Part shown: positions 28,305 through 36,307 of the stretch, piece after piece
Layout: each line of letters begins with the position of its first letter
Position numbering within the stretch: position 1 is the first letter of the stretch
Assembly: GCF_001552555.1 (NCBI RefSeq)
Contig: NZ_BCRK01000025.1
Coordinates: forward strand, 1 to 47,551
DNA length: 47,551 nucleotides
Reading direction: 5' to 3'
Source of the DNA: Nocardiopsis trehalosi NBRC 14201
GTDB lineage: Bacteria; Actinomycetota; Actinomycetes; Streptosporangiales; Streptosporangiaceae
Program-made: the position numbers and the translations under genes
The notes under the pieces: generated by a model
Databases searched by the model: none
What the model saw: only the letters and a program-made list of their open reading frames with translations
Told to the model about the DNA's origin: nothing

Positions 28305-29209
28305 GCTTTGATCGCACCTTCCATGATCCGGCCGACGAGCTGGCGGCCGAGCACGATGAAAATGATCAGCAGGGGCAGGGTGGCGAAGGTCGCGCCGGTG
28401 AACATCAGCGCGAAGTCGCGGGAGTAGGCCGATTCGTTGAGCTGGTTGATCGAGAACTGCACCGTCGGGTTGTCCGGGGTGAGCACGGCCAGCGCCCAGA
28501 TGAACTCGTTCCACGTCTGCATGAAGGTGAGCAGGCCCAGGACCACCATGGCCGGGCGCAGCGCGGGCAGCACGACGCTCCAGTAGACGCGGAAGGTGGA
28601 GCAGCCGTCGATGCGCGCGGCCTCGATCAGTTCGTCGGGCACGGTCTGCAGGACGTACTGGCGCATCATGAACACGCCGAACCCGCTGACCATGAACGGG
28701 ACGATGACCGACTGCAGTTCGCCGCGCCAGCCGAACCAGTCCATCATGATCAGCAGCGGGATGATGCCCACCTGCACCGGGACGGCCATGGTCACGACCA
28801 CCGCGACCGTGAAGAAGGTCCGGCCGGCGAACTTGAGCTTGCCCAGGGCGAACCCGGCGAGCGAGCAGAAGAACACCACCGACACCGACACCACGGTGGA
28901 GGCGATCAGCGAGTTCAGCAGGCCCGTGGTGAAGTTCGCCGTCGAGTTCGCGAACAGCCGCTCCATGTTGCCGAGCAGGTCGCCGCCGGGCAGCACGGCC
29001 GGGGGCCACTGCGAGGCCGCGGCGCTGTCGCGGGTGGCGATGACGAACATCCACCACATCGGGAAGATGGACGTGATCACCGTGAGGATGAGCGCGAGGT
29101 AGGTCAGCGGCGTGGCCTCGCGCATCTCGCGGAGCCGGCCGCGGCGGCGCGGCGCGCGGCCGCCCCCGGGCGCCGGCGCCGGAGCGGGTGCGATCGTGGT
29201 CGCGGTCAT
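28301..29209 (-). CDS. cebG: Cellobiose ABC transporter permease CebG
   Basis: A 302-residue MalG-type inner-membrane permease with an Ala/Pro-rich cytosolic N-terminus and six membrane helices. The EAA loop that docks the ATPase is EAARIDGCSTFRVYWSVVLPALRP (only partly quoted in family terms: EAA-x3-G-x9-P). The end GRQLVGRIMEGAIKA is typical of sugar permeases. ATG 29209 overlaps the cebF stop by one base (TGATG). No ATPase gene is in the operon; such CUT1 systems in actinomycetes usually share the MsiK ATPase. Confidence 0.94.
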   Translation of the reverse strand: MTATTIAPAPAPAPGGGRAPRRRGRLREMREATPLTYLALILTVITSIFPMWWMFVIATRDSAAASQWPPAVLPGGDLLGNMERLFANSTANFTTGLLNSLIASTVVSVSVVFFCSLAGFALGKLKFAGRTFFTVAVVVTMAVPVQVGIIPLLIMMDWFGWRGELQSVIVPFMVSGFGVFMMRQYVLQTVPDELIEAARIDGCSTFRVYWSVVLPALRPAMVVLGLLTFMQTWNEFIWALAVLTPDNPTVQFSINQLNESAYSRDFALMFTGATFATLPLLIIFIVLGRQLVGRIMEGAIKA

Positions 29210-30201
29210 CAGGCCCCCTTGATCCGGCTGGAGATCAGCGTGTTGACCAGGCCGAGCACCACGACCAGGACGAACAGCACCCAGGCGATCGCCGACCCGT
29301 AGCCGTAGTTGCCGTAGCGGAACGCCTCCTGGAAGACGAGCATCATCACCGTCTGGAACTGGCCCTGCGTGCCGCCCGCCATGTTGCCGCCGGTGTCGAA
29401 GATGGCCGGCTCGGTGAAGAGCTGCATCTGCCCGATGGTGGAGATGATGACGGTGAAGATGATCGTCGGCCGCAGCATCGGGATGGTGATCTGGAAGAAC
29501 TGGCGCAGGCGCGAGGCGCCGTCGAGCGAGGCGGCCTCGTAGACGTCCTTGGGCACGGCCTGCATGGCGGCGAGGTAGATCAGCGCGTTGTAGCCGGTCC
29601 AGCGCCAGTCGATCATCACGGCGATGGCGACCCAGGAGAAGTACTTGTCGCCGCGCCAGTTGATCGGGTCGAACCCGAGGTAGCCGAGCGCCTGGTTGAT
29701 GAGCCCGAACTCCGAGCCGAAGAGCTGGCTGAACACGATGGCCAGCGCGGCGATGGAGGTGATGTAGGGCAGGATCAGCGTCATCCGGAACGCGGACTGG
29801 CCGCGGATGCGCCGGTTGAGCACGTCGGCGAGGGTGAGCGCCAGCAGCAGCTGCGGGACCACCGCGATGAGGAAGATGCCGAGGGTGTTGTACAGCGCCA
29901 GCCAGAACTTGGCGTCGGTGGCGAGCCGCACGTAGTTGTCGAGTCCGATGAAGCCCTCGTTGCCGCCGATGAGGCTCCACTCGTGGAGCGACACCCAGAC
30001 GGTGTAGAGGAGCGGGAACAGGCCGAAGACCCCGAACAGGACGAAGAACGGGGCGATGAACAGATAGGGCGAGCCCTTCACGTCGAGCCGTGACATCAGG
30101 GTCCCGCGGTTCCGGCCCGGCCGGCGCCCGGTGGCGGTGGCGGCCGGCCGGGGGTCCGCGCTGCGGGCGGACGGTGGGGCGCCGTGCTCGGTGGAGGTCA
30201 C
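29209..30201 (-). CDS. cebF: Cellobiose ABC transporter permease CebF
   Basis: A 330-residue MalF-type permease: an Ala/Arg-rich cytosolic tail (about 35 residues), then six helices beginning YLFIAPFFVLFGVFGLFPLLY. Its EAA loop is EAASLDGASRLRQFFQITIP. GTG 30201 is supported by AAAGGATCG 5-8 bp upstream; an internal ATG (MSRLDVKGS) is an alternative. The 110-bp gap to cebE carries a large hairpin, while the junction to cebG has no gap. Confidence 0.93.
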   Translation of the reverse strand: MTSTEHGAPPSARSADPRPAATATGRRPGRNRGTLMSRLDVKGSPYLFIAPFFVLFGVFGLFPLLYTVWVSLHEWSLIGGNEGFIGLDNYVRLATDAKFWLALYNTLGIFLIAVVPQLLLALTLADVLNRRIRGQSAFRMTLILPYITSIAALAIVFSQLFGSEFGLINQALGYLGFDPINWRGDKYFSWVAIAVMIDWRWTGYNALIYLAAMQAVPKDVYEAASLDGASRLRQFFQITIPMLRPTIIFTVIISTIGQMQLFTEPAIFDTGGNMAGGTQGQFQTVMMLVFQEAFRYGNYGYGSAIAWVLFVLVVVLGLVNTLISSRIKGA

Positions 30202-30234
30202 GTCGCGATCCTTTCGGTTGGGGGGCGTGGAGAA

Positions 30235-30297
30235 GGCGGCCCGGCTCCGGCGGGATGGGAGGAGGGGTCCCCCGCCGGTGGGAGTGGCCGGGCCGCC
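30235..30297 (-). repeat. Large intercistronic stem-loop between cebE and cebF
   Basis: An 11-bp perfect outer stem (30235-30245 / 30287-30297) encloses an 8-bp perfect inner stem (30247-30254 / 30271-30278). It starts 14 bp after the cebE stop and ends before the cebF ribosome site. Probable role: protecting the cebE mRNA 3' end or partial termination, giving more binding protein than permease. Confidence 0.6.
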
Positions 30298-30311
30298 GGG
30301 TCTCTCCGCGG

Positions 30312-31601
30312 TCAGCCCTCGCCCGTGGCCCGCTCGGCCTCGCCGACGGCCGTGTCCCAGGCCTCGTCCGGCGACGCCTGGCCCTGCTCCACCGACTCCA
30401 GCGCGGCGCGGAAGGCGTCGTCGATGGCCTGGGTGTCGGGGCCGTAGTAGACCGGCTCCAGCTCCATGGCGGAGGGGACGTAGATCTCACCGACGGGGGC
30501 GTCGTTGAAGTACGGGCGGGTGAAGGACTGGACCTCTTCGCTCTCCAGCGCCTCGGGCGAGGAGGGCAGGGTGTTGACCGCGTTCCAGGTCGAGAGCTGG
30601 CCCTCGGGGGCGGTCAGGAACTCCGCCAGGGCGGCCGCCTCCTCGGGGTGCTCGCTCTGCTCCGGGACGGCCAGGAACGAGCCGCCCCAGTTGCCGCTGC
30701 CGCCGGGCACCGCCGCGACGTCCCAGCGGCCCTCGCCGGCGTCGCCCGCGGTGCTCTCGATGTGGCCGAGCATCCACGCGGGGCAGGGCAGGGTGGCGAA
30801 GGTGTTGTTCTGGATGCCGGCGTTCCACTCGTCGGACCAGATCGGCAGGCTGGCGGAGAGGCCGGCCTCCGACATGGCGGTGACGGTGTCGAAGGCGGCG
30901 CGGGTGGTGTCGTTGCTCTCCAGCACCAGCTCGCCCTGCTCGTCCTGGTAGACGGCGCCGCCGGCCTGCGCGGAGACGGCGCGGAAGTAGGGCTGGATGG
31001 TGGAGACGAAGGAGGCGCCGGTGTCGGCCTCCATGAACTCCTCACCGGTGGAGATGAACTCCTCCCACGTCGGCCAGAGCTCGCCCACCTCCTCGCGGTC
31101 GGTGGGCAGGCCCGCGTCCTCGAAGAGCTGCACGTTGTAGCAGACGCCCATGCTGCCGATGTCGGTGCCGAGGCCGACGAGCTTGCCGTCGGGGGTGTGC
31201 CCCTGCTCCCACTTCCAGGCGAGGAAGTTCTCCTCCAGCTCGGCGCCGCCGTGGTCGTTCAGGTCGACGAACCGGTCGTCCTGGGCGATGAACTGGGCGA
31301 TGTTGGCCTCTTCGATCGCGACCACGTCGCCGGCGCCGCTGCCCGAGGCGATGTTCTGCTGGAGCTGCGGGGTGTAGTCGGCCGTGTCGACGATGTTGCG
31401 TTCCTCGACCGTGATCCCCGGGTTCTCCTCCTCGAAGGCGGCGATGCGGTCCTCGAAGCCCATCACCCCGAAGGTGTCGAGCACCAGGGTGACCTCGCCG
31501 CCGTCCTCACCTCCGCCTCCGCCGCAGGCGGTGGCGAGGAGGACCGCGCCTCCGCCCACGATCGCGGCGACCGCTCGGGCACCGCGCACACGCTTAGTCA
31601 T
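30312..31601 (-). CDS. cebE: Cellobiose-binding lipoprotein CebE (ABC transporter solute-binding protein)
   Basis: A 429-residue family 1 solute-binding lipoprotein. The signal peptide ends in a lipobox with C26 (VLLATAC then Gly-rich linker). The mature part reads VTLVLDTFGVMGFEDRIAAFEEENPGI-like at its start, GLGTDIGSMGVCYN for the sugar-binding hinge, and LPCPAWMLGHI, typical of actinomycete CebE/CUT1 proteins. It captures cellobiose or cello-oligosaccharides outside the membrane for CebFG. Two ATGs are in tandem after AAGGGG; I chose the second (31601). First gene of the operon, 55 bp below the operator. Confidence 0.92.
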   Translation of the reverse strand: MTKRVRGARAVAAIVGGGAVLLATACGGGGGEDGGEVTLVLDTFGVMGFEDRIAAFEEENPGITVEERNIVDTADYTPQLQQNIASGSGAGDVVAIEEANIAQFIAQDDRFVDLNDHGGAELEENFLAWKWEQGHTPDGKLVGLGTDIGSMGVCYNVQLFEDAGLPTDREEVGELWPTWEEFISTGEEFMEADTGASFVSTIQPYFRAVSAQAGGAVYQDEQGELVLESNDTTRAAFDTVTAMSEAGLSASLPIWSDEWNAGIQNNTFATLPCPAWMLGHIESTAGDAGEGRWDVAAVPGGSGNWGGSFLAVPEQSEHPEEAAALAEFLTAPEGQLSTWNAVNTLPSSPEALESEEVQSFTRPYFNDAPVGEIYVPSAMELEPVYYGPDTQAIDDAFRAALESVEQGQASPDEAWDTAVGEAERATGEG

Positions 31602-31658
31602 CATGCGACCCCTTAACATCCTGGAGAAGTCCATCCGATCGCGTCCCGGTACCCCTGT

Positions 31659-31674
31659 GTGGGAGCGCTCCCAC
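31659..31674 (-). promoter_or_regulatory. CelR/CebR operator: perfect 16-bp palindrome
   Basis: Contains TGGGAGCGCTCCCA at 31660-31673, extended by one pair on each side. This is the known 14-bp target of Thermobifida CelR and Streptomyces CebR. It lies 55 bp upstream of cebE, just downstream of the candidate -10 (31676-31681), so bound repressor would block transcription initiation. Confidence 0.93.
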
Positions 31675-31675
31675 G

Positions 31676-31704
31676 AGTGAACTGGCTCACCAAGCGCGAG
31701 TCAA
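31676..31704 (-). promoter_or_regulatory. Promoter of cebEFG-bglC
   Basis: Minus strand: TTGACT (31699-31704), 17-bp spacer, TTCACT (31676-31681). The -35 matches 5 of 6, the -10 only 3 of 6. Its position against the operator supports it. Confidence 0.55.
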
Positions 31705-31782
31705 TCCCCGGACACCGGGCCGAGATTCAACCGTTACCGGGAGCCGCCGTGATACGCAGTGTCACGGCCCCCGGACACACGG

Positions 31783-31819
31783 CGGCGGGGCGCCCGCACC
31801 GCGTGCGGGCGCCCCGCCG
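31783..31819 (-). terminator. Terminator of metNIQ
   Basis: Perfect 17-bp GC stem (31783-31799 / 31803-31819) with a 3-nt loop, 50 bp after the metQ stop and upstream of the cebE promoter. No T-tract. It would insulate the two operons. Confidence 0.65.
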
Positions 31820-31869
31820 AGGTGCGGGCGCGGGCCGTCGGGGACGGCCGGGCGGGTCGCGGCGGCCGG

Positions 31870-32712
31870 TCAGTCCTCCAGCGGGATCACGACGCCGTCC
31901 CACTGCTCCTCCATGAAGGAGCGCACCTCCTCGCTGTGCAGCAGCTCGTTCAGCGTGGCGATCGCCTCGTTGTCGGCGTCGTCGGCGGCCACCACCAGGC
32001 CGTTGCCGTAGGGGTTGTCCTCGGTCTCCTCCCAGGCGAGGGCGTTGGCGGACTCCGCCAGCCCGGCCTCCAGCGCGTAGTTGCCGTTCACCACCGCCGC
32101 GTCGACGTCGGCCAGCGAACGGGGCAGCTGCGCCGCCTCGACCGGGACGATCTCCAGGTCGCGCGGGTTGTCCTCGATGTCCTGCTCCGAGGCCGAGTCG
32201 CCGGCGCCCTCGGCCAGGGTGATGAGGTCGTTGGACTCCAGCAGCTTCAGCGCGCGGCCCATGTTGGAGGCGTCGTTGGGCACGCCCACCTGCGCGCCGT
32301 CCTCCAGGTCGGCCAGGTCGGTCAGCGACTCCGAGTACAGGCCGAACGCCTCCAGGTGGACGTTGCCGATCCACTCCAGGTCGGCGTCGGGGTTGCCGGC
32401 CTCGTACTCCTCCAGGAACGGCACGGTCTGGAAGTAGTTGGCGTCGATCTCGCCCTCGGCGAGCGCCGCGTTCGGCTGGTTGTAGTCGGTGAACTCGACC
32501 ACCTGGACGTCGAGGCCGGCGTCGGCGGCCAGCTCGTCCTGCACGAACCGCAGCACCTCGGCGTGCGGAACGGGGGTCGCCCCGACGCGCAGGGTGGTCA
32601 GCTCACCGCCGCCGGGGTTCTCCTCCTCCGCCGCCTGCTCGCTGGGGCTGCCGCAGGCGGCCAGCGCCGCGGTCAGCACCGTCGCTCCGAGAATCCCCCA
32701 TGTCTTGCGCAC
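31870..32712 (-). CDS. metQ: Methionine-binding lipoprotein MetQ (NlpA family)
   Basis: A 280-residue NlpA/MetQ lipoprotein that binds methionine outside the membrane. The lipobox ALAAC puts the lipidated cysteine at C20. The mature domain has LRVGATPVPHAEVLRFV, VQVVEFTDYNQPNAALAEGEIDANYFQ-type and GVPNDASNMGRALKLLE stretches that define the family. GTG 32712 is 7 bp after AAGGAG. It follows metI by 54 bp and is last in metN-metI-metQ. Confidence 0.95.
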   Translation of the reverse strand: MRKTWGILGATVLTAALAACGSPSEQAAEEENPGGGELTTLRVGATPVPHAEVLRFVQDELAADAGLDVQVVEFTDYNQPNAALAEGEIDANYFQTVPFLEEYEAGNPDADLEWIGNVHLEAFGLYSESLTDLADLEDGAQVGVPNDASNMGRALKLLESNDLITLAEGAGDSASEQDIEDNPRDLEIVPVEAAQLPRSLADVDAAVVNGNYALEAGLAESANALAWEETEDNPYGNGLVVAADDADNEAIATLNELLHSEEVRSFMEEQWDGVVIPLED

Positions 32713-32766
32713 GTCCGTGCTCCTTCGTTGTCGTACTCGTGTGGTCGGTCGGGTCGCGGGGCCGCG

Positions 32767-33447
32767 TCAGCGGCGGGACAGGCGGCGGATCAGCAGGTCG
32801 CCCAGGCTCTGCGCGGCCTGCACGATGAGGACGAGCAGGATCACGGTCGCCCAGAGGTAGTACTCGTCGAAGCGCTGGTAGCCCTGGCGGATGGCGATGT
32901 CGCCCAGTCCGCCGCCGCCGATCGCCCCGGCCATGGCGGAGTAGGAGATCAGCGCGACGACGGTCATCACCAGCCCGGCGATGAGGCCGGGCAGCGCCTC
33001 GGGCAGCAGCACCCGGCCCACGATGGTGATCTTGCGGGCGCCCATGGCGTGCGCGGCCTCGATGACGCCGCGGTCCACCTCGCGCAGGGAGGTCTCGACC
33101 AGCCGGGCGAAGAACGGGATCGCGCCGATGCTCAGCGGGACGATGGCGGCCGTGGGGCCGAGGGTGGTGCCGGTGAGCAGCCGGGTCAGCGACAGCACCG
33201 CCACCATCAGGACGATGAAGGGCAGCGACCGGCCGACGTTGACGATCGCGCCGAGCACCGCGCGCACCGCGGGCGCGGGGGTCAGCCCGCCCCGGTCGGT
33301 GGTCACCAGCAGCACGCCCAGCGGCAGCCCCGCCAGGAGGGTGACCACGGTCGCCCACAGGACCATGTACAGGGTGTCGAGGGTGCCCAGCCACAGCTCC
33401 GGCCACATCTCGGGCCAGCGCTCGGCCAGTTCCGCGGTCCAGCTCAT
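32767..33447 (-). CDS. metI: Methionine ABC transporter permease MetI
   Basis: A 226-residue permease with five to six helices. The coupling loop IEAAHAMGARKITIVGRVLLPEALPG has the EAA motif of MetI proteins, and ISYSAMAGAIGGGGLGDIAIRQGYQRF is their typical C-terminal signature. ATG 33447 overlaps the metN stop by 4 bp (ATGA). It works as a dimer with MetN. Confidence 0.95.
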   Translation of the reverse strand: MSWTAELAERWPEMWPELWLGTLDTLYMVLWATVVTLLAGLPLGVLLVTTDRGGLTPAPAVRAVLGAIVNVGRSLPFIVLMVAVLSLTRLLTGTTLGPTAAIVPLSIGAIPFFARLVETSLREVDRGVIEAAHAMGARKITIVGRVLLPEALPGLIAGLVMTVVALISYSAMAGAIGGGGLGDIAIRQGYQRFDEYYLWATVILLVLIVQAAQSLGDLLIRRLSRR

Positions 33448-34415
33448 CGCGCGGTCACCTCCTCGACCAGCAGGCCCTTGCCGCTGAGGTAGTCGAGCGC
33501 GGCCGCCCGGTTGGCGCCGCGCACCTGCACGTTCAGCCGGCCCACCGACCGGCCCGCGACGTCCTCGACGGCGCCGCCCAGCACGTTGACGTCGACGTCG
33601 AACCGGCGCGTCAGCTCCGACATCAGCGGCTCGTCGGAGGCGTGGGTGTAGGTGAGGGCGACGGTGTCGGGCGCCTCGGTGGCGGGCAGCGGGAACAGCG
33701 AGCGCGCCAGCCGCGAGCCCGGGGTGGCGAGGAGGTCGAGCACCCGGCCGGACTCGGTGAAGTGCCCGGACTCCATGATCGCCGCGGAGTCGCAGATCCG
33801 CTTGATCACGTCCATCTCGTGGGTGATCAGCAGGATGGTCAGGCCCAGCTCCCGGTTCAGCTCGCGCAGCAGCTCCAGGATGGAGGTGGTGGTGGCCGGG
33901 TCCAGGGCCGACGTCGCCTCGTCGCTGAGCAGCACCTTGGGGCGCGGCGCCAGGGCGCGGGCGATGCCGACGCGCTGCTTCTGCCCGCCGGACAGCTGCG
34001 CGGGGTAGGCGCGGGCCTTGTCGGAGAGGCCGACCAGGTCGAGGAGTTCGGCGACCCGGCGGCGGCGCTCGGCCGCGCCGACGCCGGCGATCTCCAGCGG
34101 GAAGGCGACGTTGCCGGCGACCGTCCGCGAGGAGAGCAGGGCGAAGTGCTGGTGCACCATGCCGATGCCGCGGCGCGCCTCGCGCAGCCGGCGGCCGCGG
34201 AGCGCGGTCACCTCGTCGCCGTCCACCCGGACGGTGCCCGCGGTGGGGCGCTCCAGCAGGTTGACGCAGCGCAGAAGGGTACTCTTTCCGGCTCCGCTCT
34301 GGCCCACCACGCCGAAGACCTCGCCCTGGCGGACGTGCAGGTCGACCCCGTCGAGGGCGACGACCTCGCGCTTCTTCAACCGGTAGACCTTGCGCAGGCC
34401 CACAGCGTCTATCAC
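33444..34415 (-). CDS. metN: Methionine ABC transporter ATP-binding protein MetN
   Basis: A 323-residue ABC ATPase: Walker A GQSGAGKST (38-46), Q-loop in MVHQHFALL, signature LSGGQKQR, Walker B VLLSDEATSALD, H-loop ITHEMD. The last 75 residues form a NIL domain (THASDEPLMSELTRRFDVDVNVLGGAVED), the part that senses internal methionine and inhibits transport in studied MetN proteins. GTG 34415 (VIDAVGLRK) lies 5 bp after GAGGA; the in-frame extension upstream is low-complexity and unlikely. Confidence 0.95.
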   Translation of the reverse strand: MIDAVGLRKVYRLKKREVVALDGVDLHVRQGEVFGVVGQSGAGKSTLLRCVNLLERPTAGTVRVDGDEVTALRGRRLREARRGIGMVHQHFALLSSRTVAGNVAFPLEIAGVGAAERRRRVAELLDLVGLSDKARAYPAQLSGGQKQRVGIARALAPRPKVLLSDEATSALDPATTTSILELLRELNRELGLTILLITHEMDVIKRICDSAAIMESGHFTESGRVLDLLATPGSRLARSLFPLPATEAPDTVALTYTHASDEPLMSELTRRFDVDVNVLGGAVEDVAGRSVGRLNVQVRGANRAAALDYLSGKGLLVEEVTAR

Positions 34416-35051
34416 GGGAATCCTCAATGCTCGGTGCGGTCCGCGCGGCACGGTGCGCGGGGGCGGCGGCCCGGCGCAGGCCCACGTCAGAGCGTACGGA
34501 CCGGTCGGCCGGGGGAAGGGGGGCGACGCGCCAGGCGGCGGGGCGGCGGCGCGGCCGCGCTGAGGGCGGACGTGATCAGCGGCACAGGGGACAGCGGCCG
34601 CCGGCCGGGCCGCGCCCCGAGGGGCGGCACCGGCGTCCGCCGCGCATCGACGCGGGGGAGGCGGGTACGTCACCGCGATGTACAGAGTCCACGAAGGCAC
34701 CTAATCATACCGATTCAGTGGATTAAGCCGTGAACTGCGAAAATCACGAGTAATGTTCGCCACATCGGCGGCGGACGGGGCCCGGCGGACCGCCGACCGG
34801 ACCGCCCGGCGGGCGGCTCCGGCGGCCCCGCGCCCCCGGGGGACGGGGCCGCGGCCCTAGACTCGGCACCGGCCGCACGCCGGCGCGGAGTGGCAAAGGG
34901 GGCGCCGCCTCCCCTAGCCTGCCTCAGGCGACCCGACGCACGGCGCCCGCCGGGCCCGGCCCCGCTCCCCCTCCGCGGCCGGACGACCGAACTACGTGCC
35001 GCGAGGCCGGCGCCCCCTCCGGCCCGCCTCGCGCCAGAGGAGCGACAGCAG
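34416..35051. other. 636-bp divergent intergenic region, metN / coiled-coil peptidase
   Basis: No gene is visible. An A/T-rich block (about 34690-34765) stands out and holds the candidate metN promoter. Between it and metN is a GC-rich leader of about 280 nt with small hairpins such as 34612-34625. The stretch 34766-35051 is GC-rich with several short palindromes; I could not place a promoter for the plus-strand gene. Confidence 0.6.
34704..34709 (-). promoter_or_regulatory. Candidate -10 element for metNIQ
   Basis: TATGAT on the minus strand (5 of 6) within the A/T-rich block. The best -35 is TTCACG, 19 bp away, somewhat far. If used, the metN leader would be about 280 nt. Confidence 0.35.
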
Positions 35052-36071
35052 GTGGATCCCGAACGCATGACCGGGAAGTCCGACTTCGCCGACTTCTGGG
35101 CCCCCGACCCCCCGTGCCGGGAGCCCCGGCCGGTGTTCGGCCCCGTGTCCCGCCTGCGCGGCGGCGCCGCCGCGCTGGCCGCCGCCGTCGCGGCCGCGAC
35201 GACCCTGGTGCCCGCCCCCGCGGCGGCCGCCCCCGTCCCCATGGAGCCGCGGGAGAGCCTGGACGAGCTGCTGGAGCGCTCCGAGGGCCTGAGCGACGAG
35301 TACCACCGCGACCTGCTCGACATGGAGGCGGTGATCGAGGACGCCGAGAACGCCGCCGAGCGCGCCGACGCCACCCGCGCCGACGTGGACGACGCCCAGG
35401 AGCAGGTCCGCCGGCTCGCCGTTGCCAGCTACACCAGCGGCGGCATCGACCCCTCCCTGACCCTCTTCGTCGAGGAGGACCCGCAGGACGTCATCGACCA
35501 GGCGCAGCTCGTGGAGCACCTGTCCAACGCCAACCGCGACAAGGTCGAGCAGTTGGAGGAGGCGATCGAGCGCGACGAGAAGGCGCAGGAGAACGCCGAC
35601 GAGAAGGTCGACGTCGTCCGCGCCGACCTGGACGAGCTGGAGGCGGAGCGCGAGGACGTCCAGGGGCTCATCGCCGACTTCCCCGAGCAGGAGATGGGCG
35701 GGCGGTACAACATCACCCCGCGCACCGAGCAGATGCGCGAACTGGTCATCGAGGAGTTCGGCGAGAGCCCCGAGAACGGCGGTGTGGGCTGCTACCGGCC
35801 CGATGGCGGCTGGGTGGTCGGCGAGCACCCCAAGGGCCGCGCCTGCGACTTCATGGTGAACCCCGACGGGCAGATGCCCACCGAGGAGCAGGGCGAGCGC
35901 GGCGACGCCATCGCCCAGTGGGCGATGGACAACGCCGAGCGGCTCGGCATCTGGTACATCATCTGGCGCCAGCGCATCTGGTACGTCGACAACCAGCAGT
36001 GGCGGCAGATGAACGACCGCGGCAGCATCACCGAGAACCACTTCGACCACGTGCACATCTCGATGCTCTGA
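35052..36071 (+). CDS. Secreted coiled-coil protein with LAS-type metallopeptidase-like C-terminal domain (ARB_07466-like)
   Basis: A 339-residue exported protein. A hydrophobic stretch (AALAAAVAAATTLVPAPAAAA) about 40 residues in is the signal. Residues about 70-215 are acidic coiled coil with YTSGGIDPSLTLF and DPQDVIDQAQLVEHLS, resembling actinobacterial NlpC/P60-type chaperone coils. The last 120 residues look like the ARB_07466 C-terminal domain: HPKGRACDF gives HxxGxAxD and NHFDHVHIS gives HxH, a full LAS zinc set, so peptidoglycan peptide cleavage is possible. GTG 35052 lies 9 bp after AGAGGAG; ATG 35067 is an alternative. Confidence 0.85.
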   Translation: MDPERMTGKSDFADFWAPDPPCREPRPVFGPVSRLRGGAAALAAAVAAATTLVPAPAAAAPVPMEPRESLDELLERSEGLSDEYHRDLLDMEAVIEDAENAAERADATRADVDDAQEQVRRLAVASYTSGGIDPSLTLFVEEDPQDVIDQAQLVEHLSNANRDKVEQLEEAIERDEKAQENADEKVDVVRADLDELEAEREDVQGLIADFPEQEMGGRYNITPRTEQMRELVIEEFGESPENGGVGCYRPDGGWVVGEHPKGRACDFMVNPDGQMPTEEQGERGDAIAQWAMDNAERLGIWYIIWRQRIWYVDNQQWRQMNDRGSITENHFDHVHISML

Positions 36072-36077
36072 CCGCCG

Positions 36078-36096
36078 GGGGCGGCGCGGCCGCCCC
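36078..36096. terminator. Short convergent terminator hairpin
   Basis: Perfect 8-bp GC stem (36078-36085 / 36089-36096), 3-nt loop, between the peptidase stop and the stop of the small minus-strand gene. Confidence 0.4.
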
Positions 36097-36099
36097 GGA

Positions 36100-36243
36100 T
36101 CAGCCGCCGGTGAGCACCGGCCCGTACACGAGGGCGGCGCACCCGGCCACGAGGGCCAGCACGGCGGCCACGGCCAGGACGAAGACGGTCCACGCGAGCG
36201 GGCCGGAGCGGTCTCCGCCCCGGCGGCGGTGGGGGATCGGCAC
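36100..36243 (-). CDS. Small single-helix membrane protein (47 aa)
   Basis: A 47-residue protein: a basic N-terminus (PIPHRRRGGDRSG) followed by one strong membrane helix (LAWTVFVLAVAAVLALVAGCAALVY in outline) and a short tail. I chose GTG 36243 because a very good GAGGAGGG ribosome site lies 7 bp upstream; a longer frame from 36357 has no site and is low-complexity. No homologue is recognised. It lies convergent to the peptidase gene. Confidence 0.55.
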   Translation of the reverse strand: MPIPHRRRGGDRSGPLAWTVFVLAVAAVLALVAGCAALVYGPVLTGG

Positions 36244-36307
36244 GGCGCGGCCCTCCTCGCCGCCGCACGGCCGCCGGGGGCCGCGGCGGCCCGGCCCCCC
36301 TCCATGC

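Noticed and set aside
34416-34700. SAM riboswitch before metN
   Set aside because: No recognisable SAM-I or SAM-IV core; left only as a question in the findings.
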